Shown here: in pieces, positions 27,582 through 36,012 of the stretch | Numbering within the stretch: position 1 is the first letter of the stretch | Layout: each line of letters opens with the position of its first letter | Assembly (NCBI GenBank): GCA_965219705.1 | Contig: OZ244789.1 | Span: 3,286,001-3,350,000, forward strand | Direction: 5' to 3' | Origin: JAJECS01 sp965219705 | Lineage (GTDB): Bacteria; Chloroflexota; UBA11872 | Length of the DNA: 64,000 bases | Notes under the pieces: generated by a model | Database searches by the model: none | Seen by the model: the letters and a program-made list of their open reading frames with translations, nothing else | What the model was told of the DNA's origin: nothing | Translations under genes and position numbers: made by a program

Positions 27582-27650
27582 CCGCAGATCGTATCAGCGC
27601 AAGCCCCTTGGTCCCGGTACCATCCGCAGACAGGTCCCCGGGACATCCAG

Positions 27651-28181
27651 ATGGTCTCGCAGCGACTTTGGAGCCCATGGCGATTGGAGTACGTAGCGGC
27701 CGCGGCCGACAGGACATCGGATTGCCCGTTCTGCACGGACCGCACGACCGCGGCCGGCCATCCAGAGCTTGTTGTCAAGGCTGGCCGGCTGACCTACGCC
27801 GTGCTCAACCTGTACCCCTACAACAACGGGCATCTCATGATCCTGCCCTACCGCCACGTGGCCGACATCGTGGACCTCTCCCGCGACGAAGCCGCTGAGT
27901 TGATGCACCTGCTGACGCAAGGGCGGAAGGCTCTTGGCGCCGCTCTCGGACCGGACGCCTTCAACGTGGGGATGAACCTTGGCCGCGCTGCGGGCGCCGG
28001 AATTCCCGCCCACCTGCACTTCCACCTCGTACCACGCTGGGACGGCGACACCAGCTTCATGGCGGTGACCGCCGACACCAAGGTGCTGCCAGAATCGCTG
28101 GAACAGACCAAGCGGCGTCTCATCGAGGCGTGGCCCGCCGACGACGATATGTCGGAGACTACGCCGCCTGAAGCAGGCTGA
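27651..28181 (+). CDS. HIT-family nucleotide hydrolase/phosphorylase
   Basis: A 176-residue histidine-triad protein. CPFC near the N-terminus and a downstream His suggest the zinc site of Ap4A phosphorylase-like HIT proteins. NLYPYNNGHLMILPYRHV, NxGxxAGAGIPAHLHFHLVPRW carries the His-x-His-x-His triad. The family hydrolyses or phosphorolyses dinucleoside polyphosphates or AMP conjugates. Its 3' end overlaps the convergent lepB by 23 bases. A Glu/Asp-rich tail follows the core. Confidence 0.88.
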   Translation: MVSQRLWSPWRLEYVAAAADRTSDCPFCTDRTTAAGHPELVVKAGRLTYAVLNLYPYNNGHLMILPYRHVADIVDLSRDEAAELMHLLTQGRKALGAALGPDAFNVGMNLGRAAGAGIPAHLHFHLVPRWDGDTSFMAVTADTKVLPESLEQTKRRLIEAWPADDDMSETTPPEAG

Positions 28182-28749
28182 TGCGTTCCGGTTCGGGCTT
28201 GAAGCCGGGCGAGAATCCGGGCAGCACCCCCAGCCTGCCCAGCGGCCAATACACCAACCAAACCTGCCCAACGATCGACCCCGCGGGGACGATGCCGAAG
28301 CTCCTCGAATCGATGCTCTGGCCTCGGTTGTCTCCAAGGACAAAGTACCCATCCTCCGGCACGACGAGGCTGCGGCCCGCCCGAGCTCCAGTGACGCCAG
28401 TGAAATACACATTCTCATCAAGCCGGCGCCCGTCGACGTACACGCCGCCGTCGCGGAGGTCCACCGTCTCGTTGGGGAGCCCAACGACGCGCTTCACCAG
28501 ATCCTCGTCGGGCTTGGCGGGTGATCGAAACACGACCACGTCACCCCGGCCGGGTTTCGCAGCCACGTAGGCCAACTTGTTTACGAGAAGAAATTCGCCG
28601 TTCTCAAGCGCGGGCACCATGCTGCCGCCATCGACCCGAAAGTTTTGCACAACCATTCGTGTGCCGAAGAAGATGAGCAATGCCAAGAGCACGGTTTCCG
28701 CGATCTCGAGCAGGACGTTGCTATTGCGCCGCAGCACTCCCGGAGCCAT
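28159..28749 (-). CDS. lepB: Signal peptidase I
   Basis: A 196-residue membrane-anchored serine protease that removes Sec/Tat signal peptides. One N-terminal helix (about residues 14-30) is followed by catalytic Ser43 (GGSMVPAL) and Lys86 (DLVKRVVGLPNE), then the family box GDNRGQSIDSRSFG. The start at 28749 is preferred: the frame extends to 28857, but that would overlap the divergent rluD-like start, and a TATACT box sits at 28792-28797. The convergent HIT gene overlaps its last 23 bases. Confidence 0.93.
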   Translation of the reverse strand: MAPGVLRRNSNVLLEIAETVLLALLIFFGTRMVVQNFRVDGGSMVPALENGEFLLVNKLAYVAAKPGRGDVVVFRSPAKPDEDLVKRVVGLPNETVDLRDGGVYVDGRRLDENVYFTGVTGARAGRSLVVPEDGYFVLGDNRGQSIDSRSFGIVPAGSIVGQVWLVYWPLGRLGVLPGFSPGFKPEPERISLLQAA

Positions 28750-28791
28750 TCCCCATGAGAAGGACGGCCCGAACCGGGCACGCCTGTCACG

Positions 28792-28797
28792 AGTATA
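28792..28797 (-). promoter_or_regulatory. Possible -10 box for lepB
   Basis: TATACT on the minus strand, 43 bases ahead of the chosen lepB ATG. It agrees with the shorter lepB start. No clear -35 hexamer. Confidence 0.3.
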
Positions 28798-28843
28798 GGC
28801 AGCAAATGGCCGCAGGCGGCGGGTCGCGTAGCAGGCGGCAAGC

Positions 28844-29791
28844 GTGAGCGCCGCCACGCGCAGCCTCGTCGTGCCGCCGGCCGCTGTTGGGCGCCGCCTG
28901 GATCGGTTCTTGGCCGATGCCGCTCCGGATTTGAGCCGCTCGCGAGCCGCGCGGCTGATTCAGGCGCATCGCGTGACGGTCAACGATGAGCCCCGCGACC
29001 CCGACTACCGCGTGTCGACGGACGACCAGGTGCAGGTCGCGGTCGCTGAGGCCGGCGCCTCACTGGCTCCGGATCCCCGCCCGCTGCGCATCCTTCTCGA
29101 GACGCCGGAATTCGCCGTCGTGGCCAAGCCGCCTGGTCTGATCATGCACCCTGGCGTGGCCGACGAGCCGGGGACGCTGGCCCATCGGCTGGTCGCCCAC
29201 TATCCGGAGTTGGCCCAAGTCGGCAATCCACGACGGCCGGGGATCGTGCACCGGTTGGATCGCGACACGTCCGGCGTAGTCCTCATCGCGCGGACGGCCG
29301 CGGCCTACTACGCACTCCAGCAGGCGTTCGAGCACCGCTTGATCAAGAAGCGATATCTCGCCGCGGTGCACGGCCGTCCAGCCGCGGCGGTCGCTCAAAT
29401 CGATGCCCCCATCGGCCGCCATCCGACGCGCCGCACCCATATGGCCGTCACTCGTTCCGGGCGCGCGGCCCATACGTCCTACGCGGTGTTGGCGGCGAGC
29501 GCCGGCGTCGCTCTGCTGGACGTGCGCCCGCATTCCGGTCGAACGCACCAGATCCGTGTTCACCTAGCGTCCATCGGGCACCCGGTCCTGGGCGATCCGC
29601 GCTATGGACCGCGACCGCCGCTGGCCAATCGCCTGCTGCTGCACGCCTGGTCGCTTGAGTTCGCCGATCCGGCCGGCACTCGATGGCGAGTAGCAGCCGC
29701 ACCGCCGGAGGACATGCGGCGCGACCTTGGTGAGCTCGACCTCGAGCTCCCGGCCACGCCCCCGACCCAGCAGCTATCGGTTCAGGAGTGA
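28844..29791 (+). CDS. RluD-family 23S rRNA/tRNA pseudouridine synthase
   Basis: A 315-residue enzyme converting uridine to pseudouridine in RNA. An N-terminal S4 RNA-binding domain (RLDRFLADAAPDLSRSRAARLIQ) precedes the catalytic domain with HRLDRDTSGVVLIA, whose Asp is the catalytic residue, and RPHSGRTHQIRVHLASIGHPVLGD. It starts with GTG, divergent from lepB. RluA/C/D subtype cannot be resolved by eye; the RluD/YlyB group is most likely. Confidence 0.92.
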   Translation: MSAATRSLVVPPAAVGRRLDRFLADAAPDLSRSRAARLIQAHRVTVNDEPRDPDYRVSTDDQVQVAVAEAGASLAPDPRPLRILLETPEFAVVAKPPGLIMHPGVADEPGTLAHRLVAHYPELAQVGNPRRPGIVHRLDRDTSGVVLIARTAAAYYALQQAFEHRLIKKRYLAAVHGRPAAAVAQIDAPIGRHPTRRTHMAVTRSGRAAHTSYAVLAASAGVALLDVRPHSGRTHQIRVHLASIGHPVLGDPRYGPRPPLANRLLLHAWSLEFADPAGTRWRVAAAPPEDMRRDLGELDLELPATPPTQQLSVQE

Positions 29792-29798
29792 CGCCCGG

Positions 29799-30656
29799 CT
29801 ACGAGCCGCTCACCGCCGGTTCGGCGCCCGCCTGTCCGTCCGCCGATTCCGGTTCATCCTCCGGCGCCGCCACGCGAGCCAGCACCACTCCGATCTCGTA
29901 CAACGCGTAGACCGGCACGGCCACCGAGAGCTGGGTGAAGGGGTCTGGCGTGGGCGTGATGACGGCGGCAAGAATCACGATCGCGACGATGGCATAGCGC
30001 CGGTATTTCCCAAGCGTACTGGCCTTCACGACGCCGATCTTCGCCAGCGCAAAGATGAAGAAGGGTGTTTCGAAGGCAATGCCGACCGCGAGCAGAATGC
30101 GTAGCACGAAGGTGACCCAGGTAGCGACCGTGAACTCCGTCGCAATCGATCTCGGGGCAAAACCCGCCAGGAATCCCACCGTGAACCGCAACACCACGAA
30201 CCAGGCAAAGGCCGCACCGATGAGGAACGCCACCGCAATCGCCGGGATGCTGAGGTAGAGCCAGCGCTTCTCGTGCGCATAGAGCCCGGGCGCAACGTAG
30301 GCCAGGACTTGATAGAAGACAACAGGGCTCGCGAGGCCCAATCCGACGATGATCGAGATCATAAAGAAGGTAAAGAGGGTCTCGGTTGGGGAGATCTGCT
30401 GCAAGATGGCTCCGCGCGGCAGCGGGTACTGCACGACCTCGAATACGAAGTCCTTGAACGGCCATACCACCAGGCTTCCCACGATGACGGCCAGCACGGC
30501 AATCGTGAGCCGCTTGCGGAGCTCCTGGAGGTGCTCGCGCAGCGTCATCACGCCGCCGAGGTCCTCCGCTTCGTCCTGAGACTCCGCCTCCGGCTCCCGA
30601 GGTTCGTCCTCTGGCTCCGGCGGGCGATCGGCAGGTCGGTCCGCGTCCATACCCAA
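29799..30656 (-). CDS. tatC: Sec-independent protein translocase TatC
   Basis: A 285-residue membrane protein with the six-helix TatC layout. It binds twin-arginine signal peptides, using the N-terminal LREHLQELRKRL and the conserved Glu of FETPFFIF. Acidic, Pro-rich extensions occur at both ends (residues 1-36 and after about 255), longer than usual. No tatA is adjacent. It is the last gene of the fabD-fabG-accC-nusB-tatC run and converges on the rluD-like gene. Confidence 0.94.
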   Translation of the reverse strand: MGMDADRPADRPPEPEDEPREPEAESQDEAEDLGGVMTLREHLQELRKRLTIAVLAVIVGSLVVWPFKDFVFEVVQYPLPRGAILQQISPTETLFTFFMISIIVGLGLASPVVFYQVLAYVAPGLYAHEKRWLYLSIPAIAVAFLIGAAFAWFVVLRFTVGFLAGFAPRSIATEFTVATWVTFVLRILLAVGIAFETPFFIFALAKIGVVKASTLGKYRRYAIVAIVILAAVITPTPDPFTQLSVAVPVYALYEIGVVLARVAAPEDEPESADGQAGAEPAVSGS

Positions 30657-30665
30657 GCCTACTGC

Positions 30666-31097
30666 CTATGACGCCGGGGAGTCTGCCCGGCGCCTCACGT
30701 GGGTCCCCAACGCGCCGTTGACGAGCCGGCGCCCACCCTCGGTGCAGTATTGCTTCGCCAACTCCACAGCCTCGTTGATCGCCACCGCCGGTGGCACGTG
30801 GCCGGAGTCAATCTCCGTGATGCCGATACGCAGAATAGCCACTTCCAGTTGGGCCATCTGTGCAATCGGCCATGCGGGGGCCAACTCGGAGATCGTTTCA
30901 TCGAGGTCATTGGACCGGGCGGCGATCTCGTGGATAAGCGTCGCGGCGTAGGCCTGCGTGTCCGCCGCAAGCCCCAGTTGATGCTGTCGCGCCGTGTAGA
31001 GGGCCAACGGGTCGCCGCCACGAATCGCGGCCTCGAACAATAGCCGCATGACAGCTTCGCGGGCAGCTCGACGGTCGCGGCGTGGGCGTGCGGCCAC
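30666..31097 (-). CDS. nusB: Transcription antitermination factor NusB
   Basis: A 143-residue all-helical protein that binds boxA RNA with NusE (S10) for rRNA antitermination. It has the basic N-terminus RRDRRAAREAVMRLLFEA and the C-terminal LRIGITEIDSGHVPPAVAINEAVELAKQYCTEGGRRLVNGALG, matching the family closely. It lies two bases from accC and nine from tatC. Confidence 0.93.
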   Translation of the reverse strand: MAARPRRDRRAAREAVMRLLFEAAIRGGDPLALYTARQHQLGLAADTQAYAATLIHEIAARSNDLDETISELAPAWPIAQMAQLEVAILRIGITEIDSGHVPPAVAINEAVELAKQYCTEGGRRLVNGALGTHVRRRADSPAS

Positions 31098-31099
31098 CG

Positions 31100-32458
31100 T
31101 TAGGCCGTGACGCCGGCCACCCGGTCCTGCAAGGCCTCGACGTATCCGATGTCGTACAAGCCCTCGGCAAATTCCGGGTCATTCACCACTGCTTGGTGAA
31201 AGGCTAGGTTGGTGGCCGGACCCTCGATCACCGACTCGGCCAGCGCGCGGCGCGCGCGTTCCAGGGTCTGCGCCCGGGTCTCACCCCACACGATCAGCTT
31301 CACCAGCAGCGAGTCATAGAACGGCGGCACCTCGTATCCGGCGTACACGTGCGTGTCCACGCGCACGCCGAAGCCACCGGGAAGATGCAGCCGGCTTATG
31401 CGGCCGGAATCGGGCCGAAAGTCCCGCGCCGGGTCTTCCGCGGTCAACCGGAACTCTACCGCGTGGCCATTGGTTTGCACCTCATCTTGGGTCACGCCGA
31501 GCGTATCGCCGCCGGCGATCCGGAGCTGCGCTCCAACAACGTCGAGGCCGGTGATCGCTTCGGTAATCGGATGCTCAACCTGAATGCGGGCGTTGGCCTC
31601 CATGAAGTAGAAGTCGCCGCCGGCGTCAACCAGAAACTCGACGGTGCCCGCGCTGCGGTAGTCGAGCGCGCGCATCAGTCGCACCGCAGCCTGCGTGATG
31701 CGATCGCTCAGACCATCCGGCAAGTTGGGCGCCGGGGCCTCTTCGACAAGCTTCTGGTACCGGCGTTGAATCGAGCACTCCCGATGCCACGCGTGGAGCA
31801 CCGTGTCGCCGTCGCCGATCACCTGCACCTCCACGTGACGGGGCGACTCGATCAACTTCTCGACATAGAGATCACCGCTGCCGAATGATGCTCGCGCCTC
31901 GGCCTGCGCCAGCGAGAACAGCCCGGTCAATTCGTCGGGATCAGCCACCGGCCGGATGCCCCGCCCCCCACCCCCGGCCGCCGCCTTGAGCACAACCGGG
32001 AACCCGATCTCGCGCGCAACCTCGCGCGCATGGGTAGCGTCACGCGCCGGTTCTTCGGAGCCGGGCACGACCAGGATGCCCGCCGCCGCAGCGGCCGCGC
32101 GCGCACGCACCTTGTCGCCCAATACGCGAATGCTGTCCGGGTCAGGCCCCACGAACGTCAGGTTGTAGCGGGCGCACACCTCGGCGAAATAGGCGTTTTC
32201 CGCGAGGAACCCGGCGCCGGGATGCACCGCGTCCGCGCCCGTGTTCAGGGCGGCGCCGATGATATTCGGGACATTCAGGTAACTCGCGCTGGCGGCCGCC
32301 GGGCCGATGCAGACGGTCTCATCCGCGATCTGCACCGGAAGGCTCTCGGCATCGGCCTCCGAGTAGATGGCCACGGTACGAATCCCCAGGTCGTGACACG
32401 CCCGAATGACTCGCACCGCCATTTCGCCCCGGTTGGCGACCAGTACTTTCTCAAGCAC
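31100..32458 (-). CDS. accC: Biotin carboxylase subunit of acetyl-CoA carboxylase
   Basis: A 452-residue ATP-grasp enzyme that carboxylates biotin on AccB. It shows VLVANRGEMAVRVIRACHDLGI, the glycine-rich ATP loop KAAAGGGGRGIR, EKLIESPRHVEVQVIGD, HRECSIQRRYQKLVEEAPAP and the catalytic EFLVDAGGDFYFMEANARIQVEHPITE, each here separated from the next by variable residues. Normal length for a stand-alone AccC. It sits between fabG and nusB; accB is in the nearby fabF cluster. Confidence 0.95.
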   Translation of the reverse strand: MLEKVLVANRGEMAVRVIRACHDLGIRTVAIYSEADAESLPVQIADETVCIGPAAASASYLNVPNIIGAALNTGADAVHPGAGFLAENAYFAEVCARYNLTFVGPDPDSIRVLGDKVRARAAAAAAGILVVPGSEEPARDATHAREVAREIGFPVVLKAAAGGGGRGIRPVADPDELTGLFSLAQAEARASFGSGDLYVEKLIESPRHVEVQVIGDGDTVLHAWHRECSIQRRYQKLVEEAPAPNLPDGLSDRITQAAVRLMRALDYRSAGTVEFLVDAGGDFYFMEANARIQVEHPITEAITGLDVVGAQLRIAGGDTLGVTQDEVQTNGHAVEFRLTAEDPARDFRPDSGRISRLHLPGGFGVRVDTHVYAGYEVPPFYDSLLVKLIVWGETRAQTLERARRALAESVIEGPATNLAFHQAVVNDPEFAEGLYDIGYVEALQDRVAGVTA

Positions 32459-32464
32459 TCGTCG

Positions 32465-33229
32465 TCATCCCATGTGGAGGCCACCGTCGATCGTCAGGAC
32501 CTGCCCGGTGATATACGAGGCGTCGCTGGACGCAAGAAACGCAACCGCGCCCGCGATGTCGTCCGGCGTGGCAAACCGTCCGAGCGGGATGCGCTCGATG
32601 ATCATCCGCCGTAGCTCCCCATCCAGGTCATCGGTCAGCGGTGAGATGACGAATCCGGGTGCGAGGGCATTGACCGTGATTCCGCGGGCAGCCACCTCGC
32701 GGGCCAGGGCGAGGGTAAACCCGACCAGTCCGGCTTTAGCGGCGGCGTAGTTCGTCTGGCCGGCATTGCCCCCAGTGCCGGCCACCGACGAGATATTGAT
32801 GATCCGTCCGTCCCGCTGACGCAGCATGCCCCGCACCGCCCGGCGCGAGCAGGCGAACGCCGAGCGCAGATTCGTGCGAATCACGTCGTCCCAGTCCTCA
32901 TCCCGCATCCGCATCAGCAGCGCATCGCGGATGATGCCGGCGTTGTTGATGAGAACGTCCAAGCCGCCCAGGATTCGAATGGCCTCATCGACGACGAAGT
33001 TGGCGCCTTCGGTGGTCGACAGCTCGCCACCCACGATCACGGCCGATCCGCCGGCCTCCTGGATCGCGGCAGCGAGCTTCCGCGCCTTCTCCTCGTTTCG
33101 GTTGTAGTGCAGCACCAGACGCGCGCCTTCAGCTCCCAAGCGGCGTGCGAATGCCTCGCCAAGCGCACCCGACGCCCCCGTAATCAACGTCCGCCTATCA
33201 GTCAGGCGGCCTGCTATGGGGTCAGACAT
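32465..33229 (-). CDS. fabG: 3-oxoacyl-ACP reductase
   Basis: A 254-residue short-chain dehydrogenase that reduces 3-oxoacyl-ACP with NADPH. It has the Rossmann loop TGASGALGEAF (17-27), NNAGI (95-99), catalytic Ser147/148 region (NISSVAG), Tyr161 and Lys165 (YAAAKAG). ATG at 33229 is chosen because AAGGAA lies just upstream and the longer frame to 33268 runs back into fabD. It overlaps fabD by eight bases. Confidence 0.94.
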   Translation of the reverse strand: MSDPIAGRLTDRRTLITGASGALGEAFARRLGAEGARLVLHYNRNEEKARKLAAAIQEAGGSAVIVGGELSTTEGANFVVDEAIRILGGLDVLINNAGIIRDALLMRMRDEDWDDVIRTNLRSAFACSRRAVRGMLRQRDGRIINISSVAGTGGNAGQTNYAAAKAGLVGFTLALAREVAARGITVNALAPGFVISPLTDDLDGELRRMIIERIPLGRFATPDDIAGAVAFLASSDASYITGQVLTIDGGLHMG

Positions 33230-34220
33230 TGCGCAATTCCTTCGCCGCGGCGATGGCCGAGTCAGCATCGTAGACGTTGAACAGGGAAACGTCTTGCCGA
33301 GCGCGGCGCAGCATGCTCGTCAGGAGACCCCTGTGACCAAATTCCACGATGTCGGTCACGCCTAGGTGAACAAGTGTGCGCACGCCTTGCCACCACTGCA
33401 ACGGCGCCGCCACGTGCTCGGCTAGCTCCACCCGCAACTCGGCGGCGGTGCGTAAGGGCTGCCCGTCCATATTGGCGATCACCGGAGCTCGGGCGTCCGC
33501 GAGCGGAACGGCCAGCAGGCGCTCACGCATCACGTCGCGCGCCGGCAGCATGGCGACGGTGTGGAACGCCCCGGACACCTCCAGCGGCACCACACGTCGA
33601 GCACCAGCCGCCTTCGCCGCCTCGGGCAGCTGGCTCAGCGACGCCAAATCGCCGCCGACAACCACCTGTCCGGGCGTGTTGATATTTGCCACGGAGATAT
33701 AGCTGCCGGGCACACGCGCGCGAACCTCGGCCACGACTCGCTCAACCGCGTCGGGGGCCAGACCCAAGACGGCGGACATCCTTCCCGGGCGTTGCGCGGC
33801 AGCCTTCTGCATAGCCTTCCCGCGCGCCGCGACCATCACCATCGTGGTGCGAATGTCGAGCGACCCAGCCACTGAAACGGCGGCCCACAAACCCACGCTG
33901 TGACCGGCCAAGGCGCGCACGGGAAGGACGTGATCATCGCCAAGCGCCGCTCCCGCGTGGCCCAGGGCCTCGCTGAACGCGGCAAACGCGGCCAGCGCCA
34001 CAGCGACAATTGCCGGCTGTTGCACGCCGGTTGGACGCAGCGACTCCGCCGGACCCTGAAAGCAGAGCGCGGCCAGATCATCGCCAAGAGCCTCGTTCGC
34101 TGTCGCGAACACGTCCCGCGCGGCGCGTGATCGGGCGAACAGATCCGCGCCCATGCCGACCGATTGGGCGCCTTGTCCCGGAAAGAGGTAGGCCACCCCC
34201 GGCTTGCCGGCGGCCATCAC
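33222..34220 (-). CDS. fabD: Malonyl-CoA:ACP transacylase
   Basis: A 332-residue acyltransferase that loads malonyl onto ACP. The nucleophile elbow is GHSVG (Ser108) and the catalytic His is His220 in SGAFHT; FPGQGAQSVGMG (13-24) and the QQPA segment are also typical. The first two codons are GTG ATG, so 34217 is an equally good start. It lies 15 bases downstream of rpmF. Confidence 0.94.
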   Translation of the reverse strand: MMAAGKPGVAYLFPGQGAQSVGMGADLFARSRAARDVFATANEALGDDLAALCFQGPAESLRPTGVQQPAIVAVALAAFAAFSEALGHAGAALGDDHVLPVRALAGHSVGLWAAVSVAGSLDIRTTMVMVAARGKAMQKAAAQRPGRMSAVLGLAPDAVERVVAEVRARVPGSYISVANINTPGQVVVGGDLASLSQLPEAAKAAGARRVVPLEVSGAFHTVAMLPARDVMRERLLAVPLADARAPVIANMDGQPLRTAAELRVELAEHVAAPLQWWQGVRTLVHLGVTDIVEFGHRGLLTSMLRRARQDVSLFNVYDADSAIAAAKELRNV

Positions 34221-34235
34221 CGCCGCTCGCGCCCT

Positions 34236-34436
34236 CTACCGATACTTGGCAGCCTGCTCGCTCGGCTCAACGACCACCGTGCCGCGCAGATTGCCGCAGA
34301 CCTCGCAGACATGATGGCTCCGCATGAGCGCGTGACAGGTGGGGCAGCGCACGAGGGTCGGGCTGGCCACGCGGATCTGATGCCGGCGCCGTCGGCGGCG
34401 CGAGCGTGTAAGTCGACGTTTAGGTTGGGCTCCCAT
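34236..34436 (-). CDS. rpmF: 50S ribosomal protein L32
   Basis: A 66-residue basic ribosomal protein. It has the usual start MGAQPKRRLTRSRRRRRR and a zinc-ribbon with CPTC and CEVC. It lies nine bases after the DUF177 gene, the standard yceD-rpmF pair. Confidence 0.95.
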   Translation of the reverse strand: MGAQPKRRLTRSRRRRRRHQIRVASPTLVRCPTCHALMRSHHVCEVCGNLRGTVVVEPSEQAAKYR

Positions 34437-34445
34437 AGGTCCCCA

Positions 34446-34967
34446 TTATCGCTTAGTTCGTGGCATTTCAGGAAACATTGTGGCGCGAATCTCGGCAAGC
34501 CGGCTCCAGCGCGGATCGATCGCCGCCTCGGCGGGCCCACCCAAAGCGTCGAGGCCGGGGCAGGACGTCTGGCAAACGGGCATCAGCGGCAGCGCGGCGA
34601 TCACCCCCTCAGCCAGCAGCGGCGTGAGATCGAGGTTGTGACGGTCGTCAAGAGTCCAGATCGGCTCCAGGCCCGGGTCCTCGGTCGCAAGCTCGCCCGA
34701 GGCGATCAAGAATTCGCCGTCAGCCTCGAACTGCAGGGTTGTGTGGGCCGGGTCCAGACACCGCGCGCACGGTTGCTCCACCGTCGCCGCGAATTCGCCG
34801 CCGGCATGTATCGCGTCACGCAAACGCACCAAGCGCACGCTTCCCTCCACCGGTCCCACCAGCTCTCCAACGTCAAGCGCCTCGGGCGGCGCCAGCACGT
34901 CGTGGCTCCGGCTGGTTCCCGGCGGCTCGCGCACGAAGGTCGCGACGTTGAATACGTAGTCTTTCAC
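34446..34967 (-). CDS. DUF177/YceD family protein
   Basis: About 173 residues of the YceD/DUF177 family, encoded next to rpmF in most bacteria and linked with 23S rRNA or L32 maturation. The signature CARCL in the middle and the paired CQTSC near the end are present. GTG at 34967 is preferred: the frame is open to 35072, but that would run 83 bases into the upstream gene and adds an arginine-rich stretch unlike the family. Confidence 0.85.
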   Translation of the reverse strand: MKDYVFNVATFVREPPGTSRSHDVLAPPEALDVGELVGPVEGSVRLVRLRDAIHAGGEFAATVEQPCARCLDPAHTTLQFEADGEFLIASGELATEDPGLEPIWTLDDRHNLDLTPLLAEGVIAALPLMPVCQTSCPGLDALGGPAEAAIDPRWSRLAEIRATMFPEMPRTKR

Positions 34968-34989
34968 GGCGGCGGGGCGAAGAAACGGC

Positions 34990-35415
34990 CTAAACGGCCT
35001 CGTCGTCGCCGATTTCCGTAATGCCGCCCGATTCCTCATCGAGCGCCGAGATTCCGCGTCGAATGCTGGCAAGGTGAGAAATCAGGCGGTGCTCGATATC
35101 ACGCAGCATGTTGAGTGCGTAGACATCCATTTCCTCACGGGACGCCTCGGTGCGCTCCTCGGCCGCCTCGACAATTTGCTCCGCTCGCGCTTCGGCTTGG
35201 CGCACGATCTCCTCGTCCCGCAGCATCTGATCAGCCTGTTCGCGGGCCTGCTGGATGATCTGTTCCGCCTCCATCTGGGCCGATTGCGGAATCTGCTCGC
35301 GTTCGCGCAGCACCCGCCGCGCTTCCCGCACTTCCTCCGGGATCCGAATGCGCATTTCGTCGACGACCTCAAGCACGGCACGCTCGTCCATCACGATGCG
35401 GCGCATCATCGGCAC
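34990..35415 (-). CDS. SepIVA/DivIVA-like coiled-coil protein (start uncertain)
   Basis: From the GTG at 35415 this is a 141-residue, highly charged protein. After a short domain (MDERAVLEVVDEMRIRIPEEVREARRVL, about residues 9-36) it becomes coiled coil. It resembles the family containing mycobacterial SepIVA (Rv2927c), a septation factor encoded beside YceD. In-frame codons upstream of 35415 still read like the family's first helix (LINLIERLEALVTAAQRVP). The only good ribosome site, GAGGAGGT, lies at the coaD stop eight bases before an ATC at 35472. Initiation at that ATC, or at a nearby CTG or ATT, would give the expected N-terminus. No standard start codon exists between the coaD stop and 35415. 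Family assignment is from memory of the sequence. Confidence 0.65.
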   Translation of the reverse strand: MPMMRRIVMDERAVLEVVDEMRIRIPEEVREARRVLREREQIPQSAQMEAEQIIQQAREQADQMLRDEEIVRQAEARAEQIVEAAEERTEASREEMDVYALNMLRDIEHRLISHLASIRRGISALDEESGGITEIGDDEAV

Positions 35416-35478
35416 GCGCTGAGCGGCGGTGACGAGGGCCTCAAGTCGTTCAATCAGATTGATGAGATCGATGGCAAG

Positions 35479-35970
35479 CTACCTCCTCGGCGACGTATCG
35501 CCGTACTTCGCAGCCACGGCCGTGGCAACGTTTGCTGGCACAAACGGACCCACGCTACGGCCGAGGGCACCGATCTCCCGCACCAACGACGAACTCACGT
35601 ACGCATGCTCAGGCGCTGAGACGAAGAACACCGTATCCAACTCTGGCGCCAGACGGCGGTTCATGGCCGAGAGCGCAAACTCATACTCAAAGTCGGACAC
35701 CGCTCGCAGACCACGCACAAGTACGCTCGCTCCAATCTCCCGCGCAAAGTCTACCGTGAGACCGCGATAGTCGCGTACGGAGACATTGGGCAAATGCCTG
35801 GCTGCCTCCTCAAGCAACGCGACGCGCTCTTCCGTTGAAAAAAGCGTGCGCGATTCCGGTTGCTCGTAGACCCCGACCACGACTTCGGCGTGGCAGGCCG
35901 CGCTGCGCGTGATCAGGTCCAAGTGTCCGTTGGTAGCTGGGTCGAATGTGGCAGCAAAAAGCGCCCGCAT
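35479..35970 (-). CDS. coaD: Phosphopantetheine adenylyltransferase
   Basis: A 163-residue nucleotidyltransferase making dephospho-CoA from 4'-phosphopantetheine and ATP. It has ATFDPATNGHLDLITRS with the TxGH motif, LVRGLRAVSDFEYE, and SSSLVREIGALG near the end. Its product pathway supplies CoA and the prosthetic group of AcpP. The TAG stop is embedded in a strong ribosome site for the following gene, which is in the same reading frame. Confidence 0.96.
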   Translation of the reverse strand: MRALFAATFDPATNGHLDLITRSAACHAEVVVGVYEQPESRTLFSTEERVALLEEAARHLPNVSVRDYRGLTVDFAREIGASVLVRGLRAVSDFEYEFALSAMNRRLAPELDTVFFVSAPEHAYVSSSLVREIGALGRSVGPFVPANVATAVAAKYGDTSPRR

Positions 35971-35999
35971 ATCGGAATACCGCTCTAGTTGCGAGCGCG

Positions 36000-36005
36000 A
36001 TTATA
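36000..36005 (-). promoter_or_regulatory. Perfect -10 box ahead of coaD
   Basis: On the minus strand this reads TATAAT, 30 bases ahead of the coaD start. It is rare in such GC-rich DNA and well placed. The -35 region is poor, so promoter strength is uncertain. Confidence 0.45.
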
Positions 36006-36012
36006 GCGACAT

